DNA from: an uncultured Acidobacteriota bacterium | Lineage (GTDB): Bacteria > Acidobacteriota > UBA6911 > RPQK01 > JAJDTT01 | Direction of reading: 5' to 3' | Length of the DNA: 64,000 nucleotides | Assembly: GCA_951812665.1 (NCBI GenBank) | Contig: CATOST010000025.1 | Span: 1-64,000, forward strand | Shown: positions 25,198 to 33,633 of the stretch, piece by piece | How the letters are laid out: every line of letters begins with the position of its first letter | Numbering within the stretch: position 1 is the stretch's first letter | Position numbers and translations under genes: made by a program | The notes under the pieces: generated by a model | The model's database searches: none | What the model saw: only the letters and a program-made list of their open reading frames with translations | Told to the model about the DNA's origin: nothing

Positions 25198-25854
25198 CTA
25201 CGCTGACCTTCTCCTGCCAGTCACTACGAGGGCAATTCCCCCGAACAGAGCTCCGACGATCATGGTGTAGCCCACCCAAATGGTCATTTGGGGAACCACA
25301 CCCGACCAGAAGAATTTTCCCATGGCGCTCATCTCCGGAAACCCCGGAGGTGCGGCGTCGTAGTGGGTTCCCCAGTCTCCCAGTACCGCCGCCAGGGTGA
25401 CGAGGATCACGGGAATGCGGGCCGCCAGCGCGTAGTAGAACAGTAGTCGGCCCAGAGCGCACCAGCCGCGGCAGGCGATGCTCATTCCGGCGATTCCAGC
25501 GGTGGCCGGAACCAGTATGGCGACCGGGTAGCTCTCGCCCACCAGTGAACCCACTCCGACAATGATGGCGGCAGCCGCTGCCACCCCCCCTGCCGCGTAG
25601 GCCAGCGCCCGGCCGACCGACTCGGGAGCACTACCGGACCGGGCCAGCTTCAAGGCAAAGTAGACCCCGAAGATGGGTACCAGCCAGGTGATCCCCACAA
25701 TGGCGCCGCCGCCGCCCGCTTCGGAATTGAACAACGCCGGAGACCAGCCGTTGAGTTCGCCGACCAAGCGTAGAATGGTGACGGCCAAGGTGATCATCCC
25801 CGGCACCAGAATCATGTCCTTGACCGAAATCGGTCCTTTGTTGCTGTCGTCCAT
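25198..25854 (-). CDS. uncharacterised polytopic membrane protein
   Basis: A 218-residue protein with about six hydrophobic segments and no cleavable signal. It opens MDDSNKGPISVKDMILVPGM, and later contains GGGGAIVGITWLVPIFGVYF, VGRALAYAAGGVAAAAAIIV and MSIACRGWCALGRLLFYYAL. I do not recognise a family. The second ATG of the ATGATG pair (25854) is chosen because AGGAGG sits five bases upstream of it. First gene of a likely two-gene operon with the DUF1801 gene. Confidence 0.65.
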   Translation of the reverse strand: MDDSNKGPISVKDMILVPGMITLAVTILRLVGELNGWSPALFNSEAGGGGAIVGITWLVPIFGVYFALKLARSGSAPESVGRALAYAAGGVAAAAAIIVGVGSLVGESYPVAILVPATAGIAGMSIACRGWCALGRLLFYYALAARIPVILVTLAAVLGDWGTHYDAAPPGFPEMSAMGKFFWSGVVPQMTIWVGYTMIVGALFGGIALVVTGRRRSA

Positions 25855-25949
25855 CATATCCTCCTCCCGTTTCTCTCCGATCGGCTTCAGCATGGACAGT
25901 ATGGATGACCGGCAGCGAAAATCTACCCCTGTCCCCATCCTCCCGGGGT

Positions 25950-25978
25950 TTGACTCGTTCCCGGTTTCCGCCTAGTCT
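25950..25978 (+). promoter_or_regulatory. sigma70-type promoter of the PQQ-propeller gene
   Basis: TTGACT (25950-25955), 17-base spacer, TAGTCT (25973-25978), 63 bases before ATG 26042. Hexamers, spacing and distance to the start (62-63 bases) all match the promoter at 15094-15122. Confidence 0.6.
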
Positions 25979-26041
25979 CCAATCGTCCATGGATTACAGT
26001 TTCCCTGGGAACAGACCCTAGCGGCGGGAGAAACATCGAGG

Positions 26042-27511
26042 ATGAAGCCTGCAACCCAATCGCCCAATTACGCGCCGTGTCCCTCCAGCGTGGGACATCG
26101 CCGCTTGGCACTGTGCTTACTGTTGACCCTGACGATGCAGGTCTCGGAAGCCGGAGACTGGACGCGGTTTCGGGGACCCAACGGGTCCGGCGTCTCCACT
26201 TCCCGGGATCTCCCAGTCCGATTCGGTCCCCAGGAAAACGTCCGCTGGAAGACTTCCCTTCCCCCAGGCCATTCATCTCCCGCCTTTTCCCGGGAGGGGA
26301 TTTTCGTCACCGGTTTCCAGAAGGACAGCCTCTCCACGACGGCGCTCGACCGGAAGACGGGAAAGATCCGGTGGACTCGGGACGTCGCCAGAAACAGGAA
26401 AGGTAATCTCCACCGGGACAATTCCCCCGCTTCCCCCAGTCCCGTGACCGACGGGAGCAACGTGTACGTCTTTTTCCAGGACCTGGGGCTTCTGGCTTAC
26501 GATGCTCGCGGCAACGAACTCTGGCGGGTCCCGCTGGATCCCGTCAACACTCCCTTCGGGATCGGGGCTTCCCCCGTTCTAGCGGGCAATCATGTGGTTC
26601 AGGTCTGTGACGGTGAGTCCGGATCGTTCATGGTGGCTGTGGACAAGAACACGGGACACGTGGCATGGCGCGACGAGCGTCCTCTGGTCAGACGGGGTTT
26701 CTCCACGCCGGTCCTTTATCGGCCTGAAGGCGAAGATCTCCAGGTTCTGGTTCCGGGATCGTTCCAACTCGTCGCCTACTCGGCGTCGGCAGGCGAGAGG
26801 ATCTGGTGGAGCCGCGGCCTGACTTGGCAGATGAAGCCTACGCCGGTCATGGACGGAGACTTCGCCTACGTCCTGGGATGGGCCGGCGCCGCCGACCCGG
26901 GCAAGCAGGAGGACGTGATCCCCTTTGGAGAAGTCCTGGGAACACACGACAGCAACAGTGACCGAAAACTCTCCAAGGAAGAAGCCGAGGGTGCGATTTC
27001 GGCCGACTTCTACAGATCCTGGCACAACTTGGATCTTGATCTGGACGGCTACCTGGGAGAGCGGGACTGGGAGCTATATCGTCTGCGCCGCGCTTCGGTC
27101 AACTCCATCCAGCGGATTCGCCTGGGAGGCAAGGGCGACATGACCGAGACCGCCCGGGGTTGGCAGTACCACAAGAGTCTGCCCAACGTGCCCTCTCCCC
27201 TCCTCTACGAGAGGGTCATTTACCTGGTCAAGGACGGAGGCATCGTCACGACGCTGGACCCGGACACGGGCGCCGTCCTGAAGCAGGCGAGGCTGACGGA
27301 AGCCATGAGCCGGTATTTCGCGTCTCCCGTCGGGGGCGACGGCAAGGTCTACCTGCTCGGCGAGAACGGCGATGCCTCGGTCCTGAGGGCCGGACCGGAA
27401 TGGGAGGTGCTGGCCGTCAATCGGATGGGTGAGGACTGCTACGCCACACCGGCGCTGGTGGACGGAAAAGTCTACCTGCGGACCCTCAGCGCCCTCTACT
27501 GCTTCGACTGA
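26042..27511 (+). CDS. secreted PQQ-like beta-propeller protein with an inserted EF-hand pair
   Basis: A 489-residue exported protein. A basic start and hydrophobic stretch (LALCLLLTLTMQVSEA, about 23-38) form a signal peptide. The rest is a quinoprotein-type propeller with blade motifs such as STTALDRKTGKIRWTRDV, LLAYDARGNELWRVPLDP and MVAVDKNTGHVAWRDE. Between blades, around residues 300-345, are two calcium-type loops, DSNSDRKLSKEE and DLDLDGYLGERD, followed by the final blades. The N-terminal WTRFRGPNGSGVS is typical of planctomycete and acidobacterial propellers. No PQQ dehydrogenase catalytic residues were identified, so a scaffold or binding role is likely. Confidence 0.8.
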   Translation: MKPATQSPNYAPCPSSVGHRRLALCLLLTLTMQVSEAGDWTRFRGPNGSGVSTSRDLPVRFGPQENVRWKTSLPPGHSSPAFSREGIFVTGFQKDSLSTTALDRKTGKIRWTRDVARNRKGNLHRDNSPASPSPVTDGSNVYVFFQDLGLLAYDARGNELWRVPLDPVNTPFGIGASPVLAGNHVVQVCDGESGSFMVAVDKNTGHVAWRDERPLVRRGFSTPVLYRPEGEDLQVLVPGSFQLVAYSASAGERIWWSRGLTWQMKPTPVMDGDFAYVLGWAGAADPGKQEDVIPFGEVLGTHDSNSDRKLSKEEAEGAISADFYRSWHNLDLDLDGYLGERDWELYRLRRASVNSIQRIRLGGKGDMTETARGWQYHKSLPNVPSPLLYERVIYLVKDGGIVTTLDPDTGAVLKQARLTEAMSRYFASPVGGDGKVYLLGENGDASVLRAGPEWEVLAVNRMGEDCYATPALVDGKVYLRTLSALYCFD

Positions 27512-27528
27512 ATAGCCCACACCGCCCG

Positions 27529-27560
27529 CTCGATTTGTCCGGCCTCCCGGACGGATTGAG
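27529..27560. terminator. hairpin downstream of the PQQ-propeller gene
   Basis: Arms 27529-27542 and 27547-27560 pair over 14 positions with three G-U wobbles around loop CCTC, starting 18 bases after the stop codon. No T-run follows, so it may be a weak or Rho-assisted terminator or a stabilising 3' structure. Confidence 0.4.
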
Positions 27561-27783
27561 CGACTGAAAACAGGACCGGGTTATTGCGGAGGAGCCTTGC
27601 AGGCAGGGACTCTGCAAGTGTAACCTCCTTATGTGCATGCTACGGAATCCGGCTGATCGAATTTGATGGCGTGCACGCTGGCGCTGAAAGCCCTGGACGG
27701 CGCCGAAACCGGTGAGGCGCCCTGCCGCCCAGGCGCGGGAAACTCTCAATTTCGGACATTTGACAAGGTTGGAGGGGCCGATT
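27561..27783. other. gene-free stretch upstream of the phosphate locus
   Basis: Between the PQQ-propeller hairpin and the PHO-box candidate I see no convincing coding frame. A short open frame starting near 27663 has no family resemblance and no ribosome binding site. Confidence 0.4.
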
Positions 27784-27828
27784 TTTTCATGCCTTCTTCA
27801 TCATTGCTTCATATTCTTTTCGTATCCT
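27784..27828 (+). promoter_or_regulatory. candidate PHO box with -10, promoter of the phosphate locus
   Basis: Three direct repeats of the pattern (T/C)TTCAT at exact 11-base spacing: TTCAT at 27786, 27797 and 27808, preceded by TT, TC and GC. PhoB-family regulators bind tandem 11-bp units with core CTGTCAT, so the periodicity and TCAT half match. A TATCCT lies at 27823-27828, ten bases beyond the last repeat, which is the spacing of PhoB-activated promoters where the box replaces the -35. It precedes a porin-pstSCAB-phoU series, the expected regulon. A fourth degenerate unit (TTCGT) starts at 27819. Confidence 0.6.
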
Positions 27829-27856
27829 CCGCAGTCGGGAAGGGAGCGGAAACAAC

Positions 27857-29125
27857 GTGAAGCGTATGGGACTGCTTATCCTAAGCACGCTGCTGCAAGC
27901 GGGAGGCGTTTCCCTGACCGCCCAGACCCGGGAAAACGGCCAACAGGAGCAGCACAATGAACCCGAGAAGAAGGAATCTGCGGACCGAACTCGGGACGAC
28001 AACTCCCTGCGACCCTATTGGAAGGATGGAGTCCGGCTGGAGACACCGGACAAGCGCGTGAGTCTCAAGATCGGCGGACGTATCCAGGCCGACTGGATGT
28101 GGATCAGCGAGGATCAATCCGTGAGGGACGCCATCGGAGATCAGACCAGCGGCAGTGAATTCCGCAGGACGCGCCTGTATCTGTCGGGCGACCTTTTCGG
28201 AAACCTGAGCTTCAAGAGCCAGTTCGACTTCGCCGGGGGTTCAACGGCGCTGAAGGATGTATTTGTAGCCCTCAAGGGAATCCCAGGATTCGGGAACATC
28301 AAGGTGGGTCACTACAAGGAACCTTTCAGCTTGGAGGAGCTCACCAGCAGCAACTACATGACGTTCGTGGAGCGTTCCCTCCCCAACGCCTTCTCCTCCT
28401 CCAGAAACACGGGAATGACCGTCTACAACACGCAGTTGGGTCAGCGATTGACCTGGGCCGCCGGCGTTTTCCGGGATACGGACAACGGTGGAACCAGCCT
28501 GAACGACGGCGTCGGCGGCACCTTTCGCCTGACGGGTGTGCCGGCCCTCAGCAAGCAGAAGGACAGACTGGTTCACATGGGTCTCAGCTACAGCGTGAGA
28601 AGACCCAGCAACAGCGTCCTGCGGTGGAGCCAGCGCCCGGAACTGCATCTCACCGACCGTTACCTGGACACGGCCTCCTTTCCTGCCGATCGGGTTCAGA
28701 TATTGGCGTTGGAGGGAGCCGTCGTGAGCGGACCCTTTTCGGTTCAGTCCGAATACGTTTACTCGGCGGCCCGTTCCCGAATCGCCGGAGACCCCGTTTT
28801 CGGCGGATTCTACATCTATGCCGGCGTCTTCCTGACCGGAGAGCAACGAAACTACAAGGCTTCCTCGGCTTCCTTCGACCGCGTGCGGCCCCGGAAAAAT
28901 TTTGCGCCGGGAGAGGGGGCGGGAGCCTGGGAGATGGCGCTCCGGTATTCCACTCTGGACCTGACGGACAGAGCCATCCAGGGAGGCCGCCTCACCAACC
29001 TGACGGCGGCCGTGAACTGGTATCTGAATCCGATGGCCCGAATCATGTTCAACTATGTCTTCGGCGACTTGTACGAGGTCGGCGGCACCCACGCCGTCGT
29101 CACGCGGCTTCAACTGAACTTCTAG
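27857..29125 (+). CDS. oprP: OprO/OprP-type phosphate-selective outer-membrane porin
   Basis: A 422-residue outer-membrane barrel protein. Signal peptide: MKRMGLLILSTLLQAGGVSL with cleavage near TAQ. A charged linker (to about residue 55) is followed by the porin O/P start VSLKIGGRIQADWMWI, then RRTRLYLSGDLFGNLSFKSQ, LKDVFVALKGIPGFGNIKVG and HYKEPFSLEELTSSNYMTFV, all typical of the family. It ends in RLQLNF, with the terminal Phe used for barrel assembly. It would pass phosphate across the outer membrane to PstS encoded next. GTG 27857 is used, with AAGGGAG upstream; ATG 27866 would shorten the signal peptide. Confidence 0.88.
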   Translation: MKRMGLLILSTLLQAGGVSLTAQTRENGQQEQHNEPEKKESADRTRDDNSLRPYWKDGVRLETPDKRVSLKIGGRIQADWMWISEDQSVRDAIGDQTSGSEFRRTRLYLSGDLFGNLSFKSQFDFAGGSTALKDVFVALKGIPGFGNIKVGHYKEPFSLEELTSSNYMTFVERSLPNAFSSSRNTGMTVYNTQLGQRLTWAAGVFRDTDNGGTSLNDGVGGTFRLTGVPALSKQKDRLVHMGLSYSVRRPSNSVLRWSQRPELHLTDRYLDTASFPADRVQILALEGAVVSGPFSVQSEYVYSAARSRIAGDPVFGGFYIYAGVFLTGEQRNYKASSASFDRVRPRKNFAPGEGAGAWEMALRYSTLDLTDRAIQGGRLTNLTAAVNWYLNPMARIMFNYVFGDLYEVGGTHAVVTRLQLNF

Positions 29126-29155
29126 TGTTTACAACCAGATGAGGAACCAGGATCG

Positions 29156-30139
29156 ATGACGAAAATGGTGCGCTGCTTGTGTCTTTCGGGACTTCTCTTG
29201 TCTTCTTGCGGCGGTGGCGACGATTCGGGAGGCATGCGCGGTCGAGTCAAGGTCGATGGTTCGAGCACCGTATTCCCCATCACCGAGGCCGTCGCAGAAG
29301 AGTTCCTGAAGGTCCACCCCAGGGTCCAGGTCACGGTGGGCATCTCCGGGACTGGTGGAGGATTCAAGAAATTCTGCTCCGGCGAGATCGATATCAACGA
29401 TGCCTCGCGCCCCATTAAGCCCATCGAACAGGAGGCCGCCAAGGCAAACTCAGTCCAGTTCGTCGAGCTACCCGTGGCCTTCGATGGAATCTCCGTAGTC
29501 GCCCATCCCGACAACGATTTCCTCGACTATCTGACCGTCGAGGAGTTGAGGAAGATCTGGCAGCCAGGGAGCATGGTGAACAAATGGAGCGACATCCGTT
29601 CCGAGTGGCCCGACAGGAATATTGCGTTGTATGGACCCGGAACCGATTCGGGGACCTTCGACTATTTCACCGAGGCGGTCAACGGAAAATCCCAGGTGTG
29701 CCGTCCCGATTTCACCGCCAGCGAAGATGACAACGTCCTGGTTCAAGGCATCTCGGGCGACCCGGACGCGCTGGGCTTTTTCGGATTCGCCTACTACGCC
29801 GAGAATGCCTCGCGCTTGAAACTGATCCCCATCGACGGAGGGGACGGACCGGTCCATCCGTCCAACGAAACCATCAACAAGAACACGTACAAGCCTCTCT
29901 CCCGGCCTGTTTTCATCTACGTCAACGACCAGGCCCGACGCGAGGCGGTGGTGGCATTCGTGGAATTCTATCTCCGGGAGGCTCCCAATCTGGTGCAGGA
30001 GGTGGGTTACGTGGCGCTTCCTGCAGATGTTTACGAATTGGCTTTGAGCCGCTTCACCAACGGCATTACGGGGACGGTCTACGACGGCGGGCACAAAGCA
30101 GGAGCCTCGCTGCTGGATCTGTTCCAGGTGGGCGGCTAG
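29156..30139 (+). CDS. pstS: phosphate ABC transporter substrate-binding lipoprotein PstS
   Basis: A 327-residue PstS-family protein. Lipoprotein signal: MVRCLCLSGLLLSSC with lipobox LLSSC. Phosphate-binding motifs: VDGSSTVFPITEAVAEEF, GISGTGGGFKKFCSGEIDIN and ASRPIKPIE, then LYGPGTDSGTFDYFTEAV. It binds periplasmic phosphate for the PstC-PstA-PstB importer. The gene follows the porin by 30 bases and precedes pstC by 54, consistent with one PHO-regulated operon. Confidence 0.94.
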   Translation: MTKMVRCLCLSGLLLSSCGGGDDSGGMRGRVKVDGSSTVFPITEAVAEEFLKVHPRVQVTVGISGTGGGFKKFCSGEIDINDASRPIKPIEQEAAKANSVQFVELPVAFDGISVVAHPDNDFLDYLTVEELRKIWQPGSMVNKWSDIRSEWPDRNIALYGPGTDSGTFDYFTEAVNGKSQVCRPDFTASEDDNVLVQGISGDPDALGFFGFAYYAENASRLKLIPIDGGDGPVHPSNETINKNTYKPLSRPVFIYVNDQARREAVVAFVEFYLREAPNLVQEVGYVALPADVYELALSRFTNGITGTVYDGGHKAGASLLDLFQVGG

Positions 30140-30193
30140 CAGCTAGCGGCTGGATGGCAGGACTGAAGTTTCCGCGCACGATTCACCTCAGAC

Positions 30194-31096
30194 ATGACAC
30201 GCCAACAATTCCGAAAGAAAGGAAACGTTCGCGAGAAGCTCATCGGCTGGCTCCTCTTGGGGTGCGCCTGCGTCTCTGTGGCCACGACGGTGGCCATCAT
30301 CCTGATTCTGCTGAAGGAATCGGCCCTCTTCTTCCGCGAAGTCTCTATCCTGGAGTTTCTGTTCGGAACCCGCTGGACGCCGCTGCTGGAACCCCGGTCC
30401 TTCGGCGTCCTGCCCTTGGTCTCGGGAACCCTGCTTGTCGTCCTGGGTTCCGCCCTGGTCGCTCTCCCCGTGGGCCTGGCCACGGGCATCTATCTGTCTG
30501 AGTACGCCTCGGACCGCGTCCGAGAGGTGGTCAAACCGGTTTTGGAAATCCTCGCCGGCATCCCCACGGTGGTGTACGGCTATTTTGCCCTGACTTTCGT
30601 CACGCCGATTCTGCAGACGTTCTTCGACCAGGTCCGGATCTTCAACGCGGCCAGCGCTTCCATCGTCGTGGGAATCATGGTGTTGCCAATGGTGGCGTCG
30701 CTCTGCGACGACGCCTTCCGTGCGGTGCCCAAGTCGCTCCGTCACGGCGCTTACGCCTTGGGTGCCACTCCGTTGGAAGTCACGGTGGGCGTGACCCTTC
30801 CGTCCGCGACTTCGGGTGTCGTGGCGTCGTTTGTTCTGGCGATTTCCAGAGCCATCGGCGAAACCATGGCAGTCACCCTGGCGGCGGGAGCGACTCCGAA
30901 GATGACGCTCAATCCGGCGGAGAGCATCCAGACCATGACGGCCTATATCGTCCAGGTCAGTCTCGGCGACACTCCGGCCGGCACCATCGAGTACCAGACC
31001 ATCTTTGCCGTCGCCGCCCTGTTGTTCTTCATCACCTTGATCATGAACGTGATCGCCAACCGGGTGCTGCGGCGGTTTCGGGAGGTGTACGAGTGA
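30194..31096 (+). CDS. pstC: phosphate ABC permease PstC
   Basis: A 300-residue inner-membrane permease with six hydrophobic segments: 15-40, 78-100, 120-140, 155-175, 215-235 and 270-292. Family motifs: [20 protein letters not shown], then [34 protein letters not shown] and the coupling loop [36 protein letters not shown] is the PstC/PstA signature. Its TGA overlaps the GTG of pstA. Confidence 0.95.
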   Translation: MTRQQFRKKGNVREKLIGWLLLGCACVSVATTVAIILILLKESALFFREVSILEFLFGTRWTPLLEPRSFGVLPLVSGTLLVVLGSALVALPVGLATGIYLSEYASDRVREVVKPVLEILAGIPTVVYGYFALTFVTPILQTFFDQVRIFNAASASIVVGIMVLPMVASLCDDAFRAVPKSLRHGAYALGATPLEVTVGVTLPSATSGVVASFVLAISRAIGETMAVTLAAGATPKMTLNPAESIQTMTAYIVQVSLGDTPAGTIEYQTIFAVAALLFFITLIMNVIANRVLRRFREVYE

Positions 31097-31950
31097 AGAG
31101 TCTTGCCGGCCGGCGGCGCTTGGCTTCCAGCTTCCGCTACGCCTGTACCCTGGTGACCTGGGGCGGCGTCCTCCTTCTGGCCATGCTGCTTTACCACGTC
31201 AGCCGCCAGGGAGTGGCTTGGCTCGACTTGGAGTTCCTGCAATCGTTCCCCTCCCGCTTTCCAGATCGGGCCGGTATCAAGTCGGCGCTCTGGGGAACCT
31301 GTTGGGTCATCAGCTTCACCGCCATCTTTTCCATCCCTCTGGGCGTGGCTTCCGCCATCTACCTCGAGGAGTATGCGAGGAAGGGGAGGCTGGCTCGCTG
31401 GATCGAAATCAATCTCTCGAATCTTTCGGGAGTCCCTTCCATCGTATTCGGAATCCTGGGACTCGTCATCTTCGTCCGGATGATGGCTCTTGAGAGGAGC
31501 GTGCTCGCGGGAAGCCTGACCTTGGCACTGCTGATTCTGCCCGTGATCGTCATCGCCGCACGAGAAGCGATCCGGGCCGTGCCCCAGTCCATCCGGCACG
31601 CGTCATACGCCCTGGGAGCGACCCGTTGGGAGACGGTGCGTCACCATGTGCTGCCTTCCGCCTTTCCCGGAATCCTGACCGGCGTCATTCTGGCCGTCTC
31701 CCGCGCCATTGGCGAGACGGCCCCTTTGATCATGATCGGTGCTCTCACCTACGTGGCCTTCGTGCCGGAGAATCCGTTGTCTCCCTTCACGACTCTTCCC
31801 ATCCAGATCTTCAACTGGTCCTCGAGACCCCAGCAGGAATTCCACCATGTGGCCGCCGCCGGCATCATCGTGCTGCTGGTGGTCTTGCTTCTGATGAACG
31901 CAACTGCCATCTATATCCGGCATAGACTGGGGAAAAGAACGGGACGATAA
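31093..31950 (+). CDS. pstA: phosphate ABC permease PstA
   Basis: A 285-residue partner permease. Motifs: [55 protein letters not shown] (coupling loop) and [23 protein letters not shown] start overlaps pstC by four bases. With PstC it forms the channel driven by PstB. Confidence 0.95.
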   Translation: MKSLAGRRRLASSFRYACTLVTWGGVLLLAMLLYHVSRQGVAWLDLEFLQSFPSRFPDRAGIKSALWGTCWVISFTAIFSIPLGVASAIYLEEYARKGRLARWIEINLSNLSGVPSIVFGILGLVIFVRMMALERSVLAGSLTLALLILPVIVIAAREAIRAVPQSIRHASYALGATRWETVRHHVLPSAFPGILTGVILAVSRAIGETAPLIMIGALTYVAFVPENPLSPFTTLPIQIFNWSSRPQQEFHHVAAAGIIVLLVVLLLMNATAIYIRHRLGKRTGR

Positions 31951-31971
31951 GTCCGGACTCACTTATTGGCT

Positions 31972-32724
31972 ATGAAGGAACCGATTCTGCAGACCGTCGA
32001 TCTCAGCATCTTCTACGAAGGCATTCCAGCCGTCCGGAACGTCTCGCTCTCCATCGAGGAACGTGGGATCACCGCCATCATCGGCCCCTCCGGCTGCGGC
32101 AAGAGCACCTTGCTCAGGGCCTTCAACCGCATGAACGACTTGATTGAGGGAGCCAGCCATGAGGGCACGGTGCTCTATCGGGGCATGGACGTCTACGCTC
32201 CGGACGTGGACCCCGCCGATGTCCGGCGGCGGGCCGGAATGGTCTTCCAGAAGCCCAATCCCTTTCCCAAGTCCATCTACAAGAACGTGGCCTGGGGGCC
32301 TTCCATCAATGGTTATCCCGGCAACTTGGACGAGAGAGTCGAACGGTCGTTGCGACAGGCGGCGCTCTGGGAAGAGGTGCGGGACCGGATGGGGGATTCG
32401 GCCATCAATCTCTCGGGAGGACAGCAGCAACGGCTCTGCATCGCTCGTGCCCTGGCCATGGAGCCTGAGGTCATCCTGATGGACGAACCCTGTTCCGCGC
32501 TGGATCCGGTCTCGACCGCCCGCATCGAGGACCTGATGTTCGAGCTCAAGGAGCGCTATAGCATCGTGATCGTGACCCACAACATGCAGCAAGCCTCCCG
32601 CGTCTCGCAACATACGGCCTTTCTGGAGAATGGTAAGCTGGTCGAGTTCGGTGAGACCCAGACCATCTTCACGCGTCCCCAGGAAAGGCGAACCGAAGAG
32701 TACGTGACAGGACGTTTCGGTTAG
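31972..32724 (+). CDS. pstB: phosphate ABC transporter ATPase PstB
   Basis: A 250-residue ABC ATPase. Walker [10 protein letters not shown] (about residues 40-48), PstB-specific [11 protein letters not shown] and [20 protein letters not shown], signature [17 protein letters not shown], Walker [14 protein letters not shown], and the switch histidine in [16 protein letters not shown] 31972 is preferred to the upstream TTG 31966. It lies 21 bases after pstA. Confidence 0.96.
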   Translation: MKEPILQTVDLSIFYEGIPAVRNVSLSIEERGITAIIGPSGCGKSTLLRAFNRMNDLIEGASHEGTVLYRGMDVYAPDVDPADVRRRAGMVFQKPNPFPKSIYKNVAWGPSINGYPGNLDERVERSLRQAALWEEVRDRMGDSAINLSGGQQQRLCIARALAMEPEVILMDEPCSALDPVSTARIEDLMFELKERYSIVIVTHNMQQASRVSQHTAFLENGKLVEFGETQTIFTRPQERRTEEYVTGRFG

Positions 32725-32789
32725 GAAGAATTGTGGGGCCGTAGTCCTACGGAGGTGAATTTGCTCGGATCCGGTCCGGGAGACTTGCC

Positions 32790-33479
32790 ATGACCAAGCA
32801 CATGCTGCGCGATTTCGAAAACCTGAAGAGGAAGCTCCTCGGTTTGGGAGGCATCGTCGAGGAAGCCATCAACAACGCCATCCTGGCGTTGCTCGACCGC
32901 CGGCACGACCTGGCGGAAGGGGTCATTTCCGGAGACCGCCAGATCGATCTCAATGAAGTGGATCTGGAGGAGGACTGCCTCAAAGCCCTGGCGCTCTACC
33001 AGCCGGTCGCCAGAGATCTTCGTTTCATCATCGTGGTCCTGAAAGTCAACAACGATTTGGAGCGCATGGGCGACTTGGCCGTCAATATCGCCGAACGAGC
33101 CTCCTACCTCTCCGTCCACCCGGCGTTGAAGGTTTCGCTGGACTTCGCGCGAATGGTGACCGGCGTCCGCCGGATGGTGCGGGACAGCCTGGACGCCCTC
33201 ATCCGGATGGACACCGACCTGGCCCGGACGGTCCTCACCATGGATGACGAAATCGATGCCATCAACCGGGATATGTTCATCTCGCTGCAAGCACTGATGA
33301 AACAGGACTCCGACACGGTGGAGCGATCGGTCCACCTGCTGTCCACCTCCCGGAACCTGGAGCGGATTGCGGACCTTTGCACCAACATTGCCGAAGACGT
33401 GGTCTTCATGGTGGACGGCGATCTGATCCGCCATCGAAACAAGGACTACCGGAAGCCCCTTTCCCCGGATCAGAAATGA
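32790..33479 (+). CDS. phoU: phosphate signalling regulator PhoU
   Basis: A 229-residue all-helical protein of two PhoU repeats. Each has the metal-binding helix pattern: LIIVVLKVNNDLERMGDLAVNI-type (about 89-105) and HLLSTSRNLERIADLCTNIA (about 186-205). PhoU links the Pst transporter to the PhoR kinase and represses the Pho response when phosphate is plentiful. It is the last gene of the locus, 65 bases after pstB. No phoB/phoR pair is present in the window. Confidence 0.94.
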   Translation: MTKHMLRDFENLKRKLLGLGGIVEEAINNAILALLDRRHDLAEGVISGDRQIDLNEVDLEEDCLKALALYQPVARDLRFIIVVLKVNNDLERMGDLAVNIAERASYLSVHPALKVSLDFARMVTGVRRMVRDSLDALIRMDTDLARTVLTMDDEIDAINRDMFISLQALMKQDSDTVERSVHLLSTSRNLERIADLCTNIAEDVVFMVDGDLIRHRNKDYRKPLSPDQK

Positions 33480-33633
33480 TCGGCGGCGCTGCTCACGACC
33501 ACCTCTCATCTGGTACGGGTGAGCCAGGTCCGGTCCACACCCCAACCGTCCCGGCCGCCAGTCCTCCCTGGCCTTGCAGAACAGGCATTTCCAATGCGTA
33601 AGGTTAAAATGGCGAGAGACCCGGAAATCCAAG

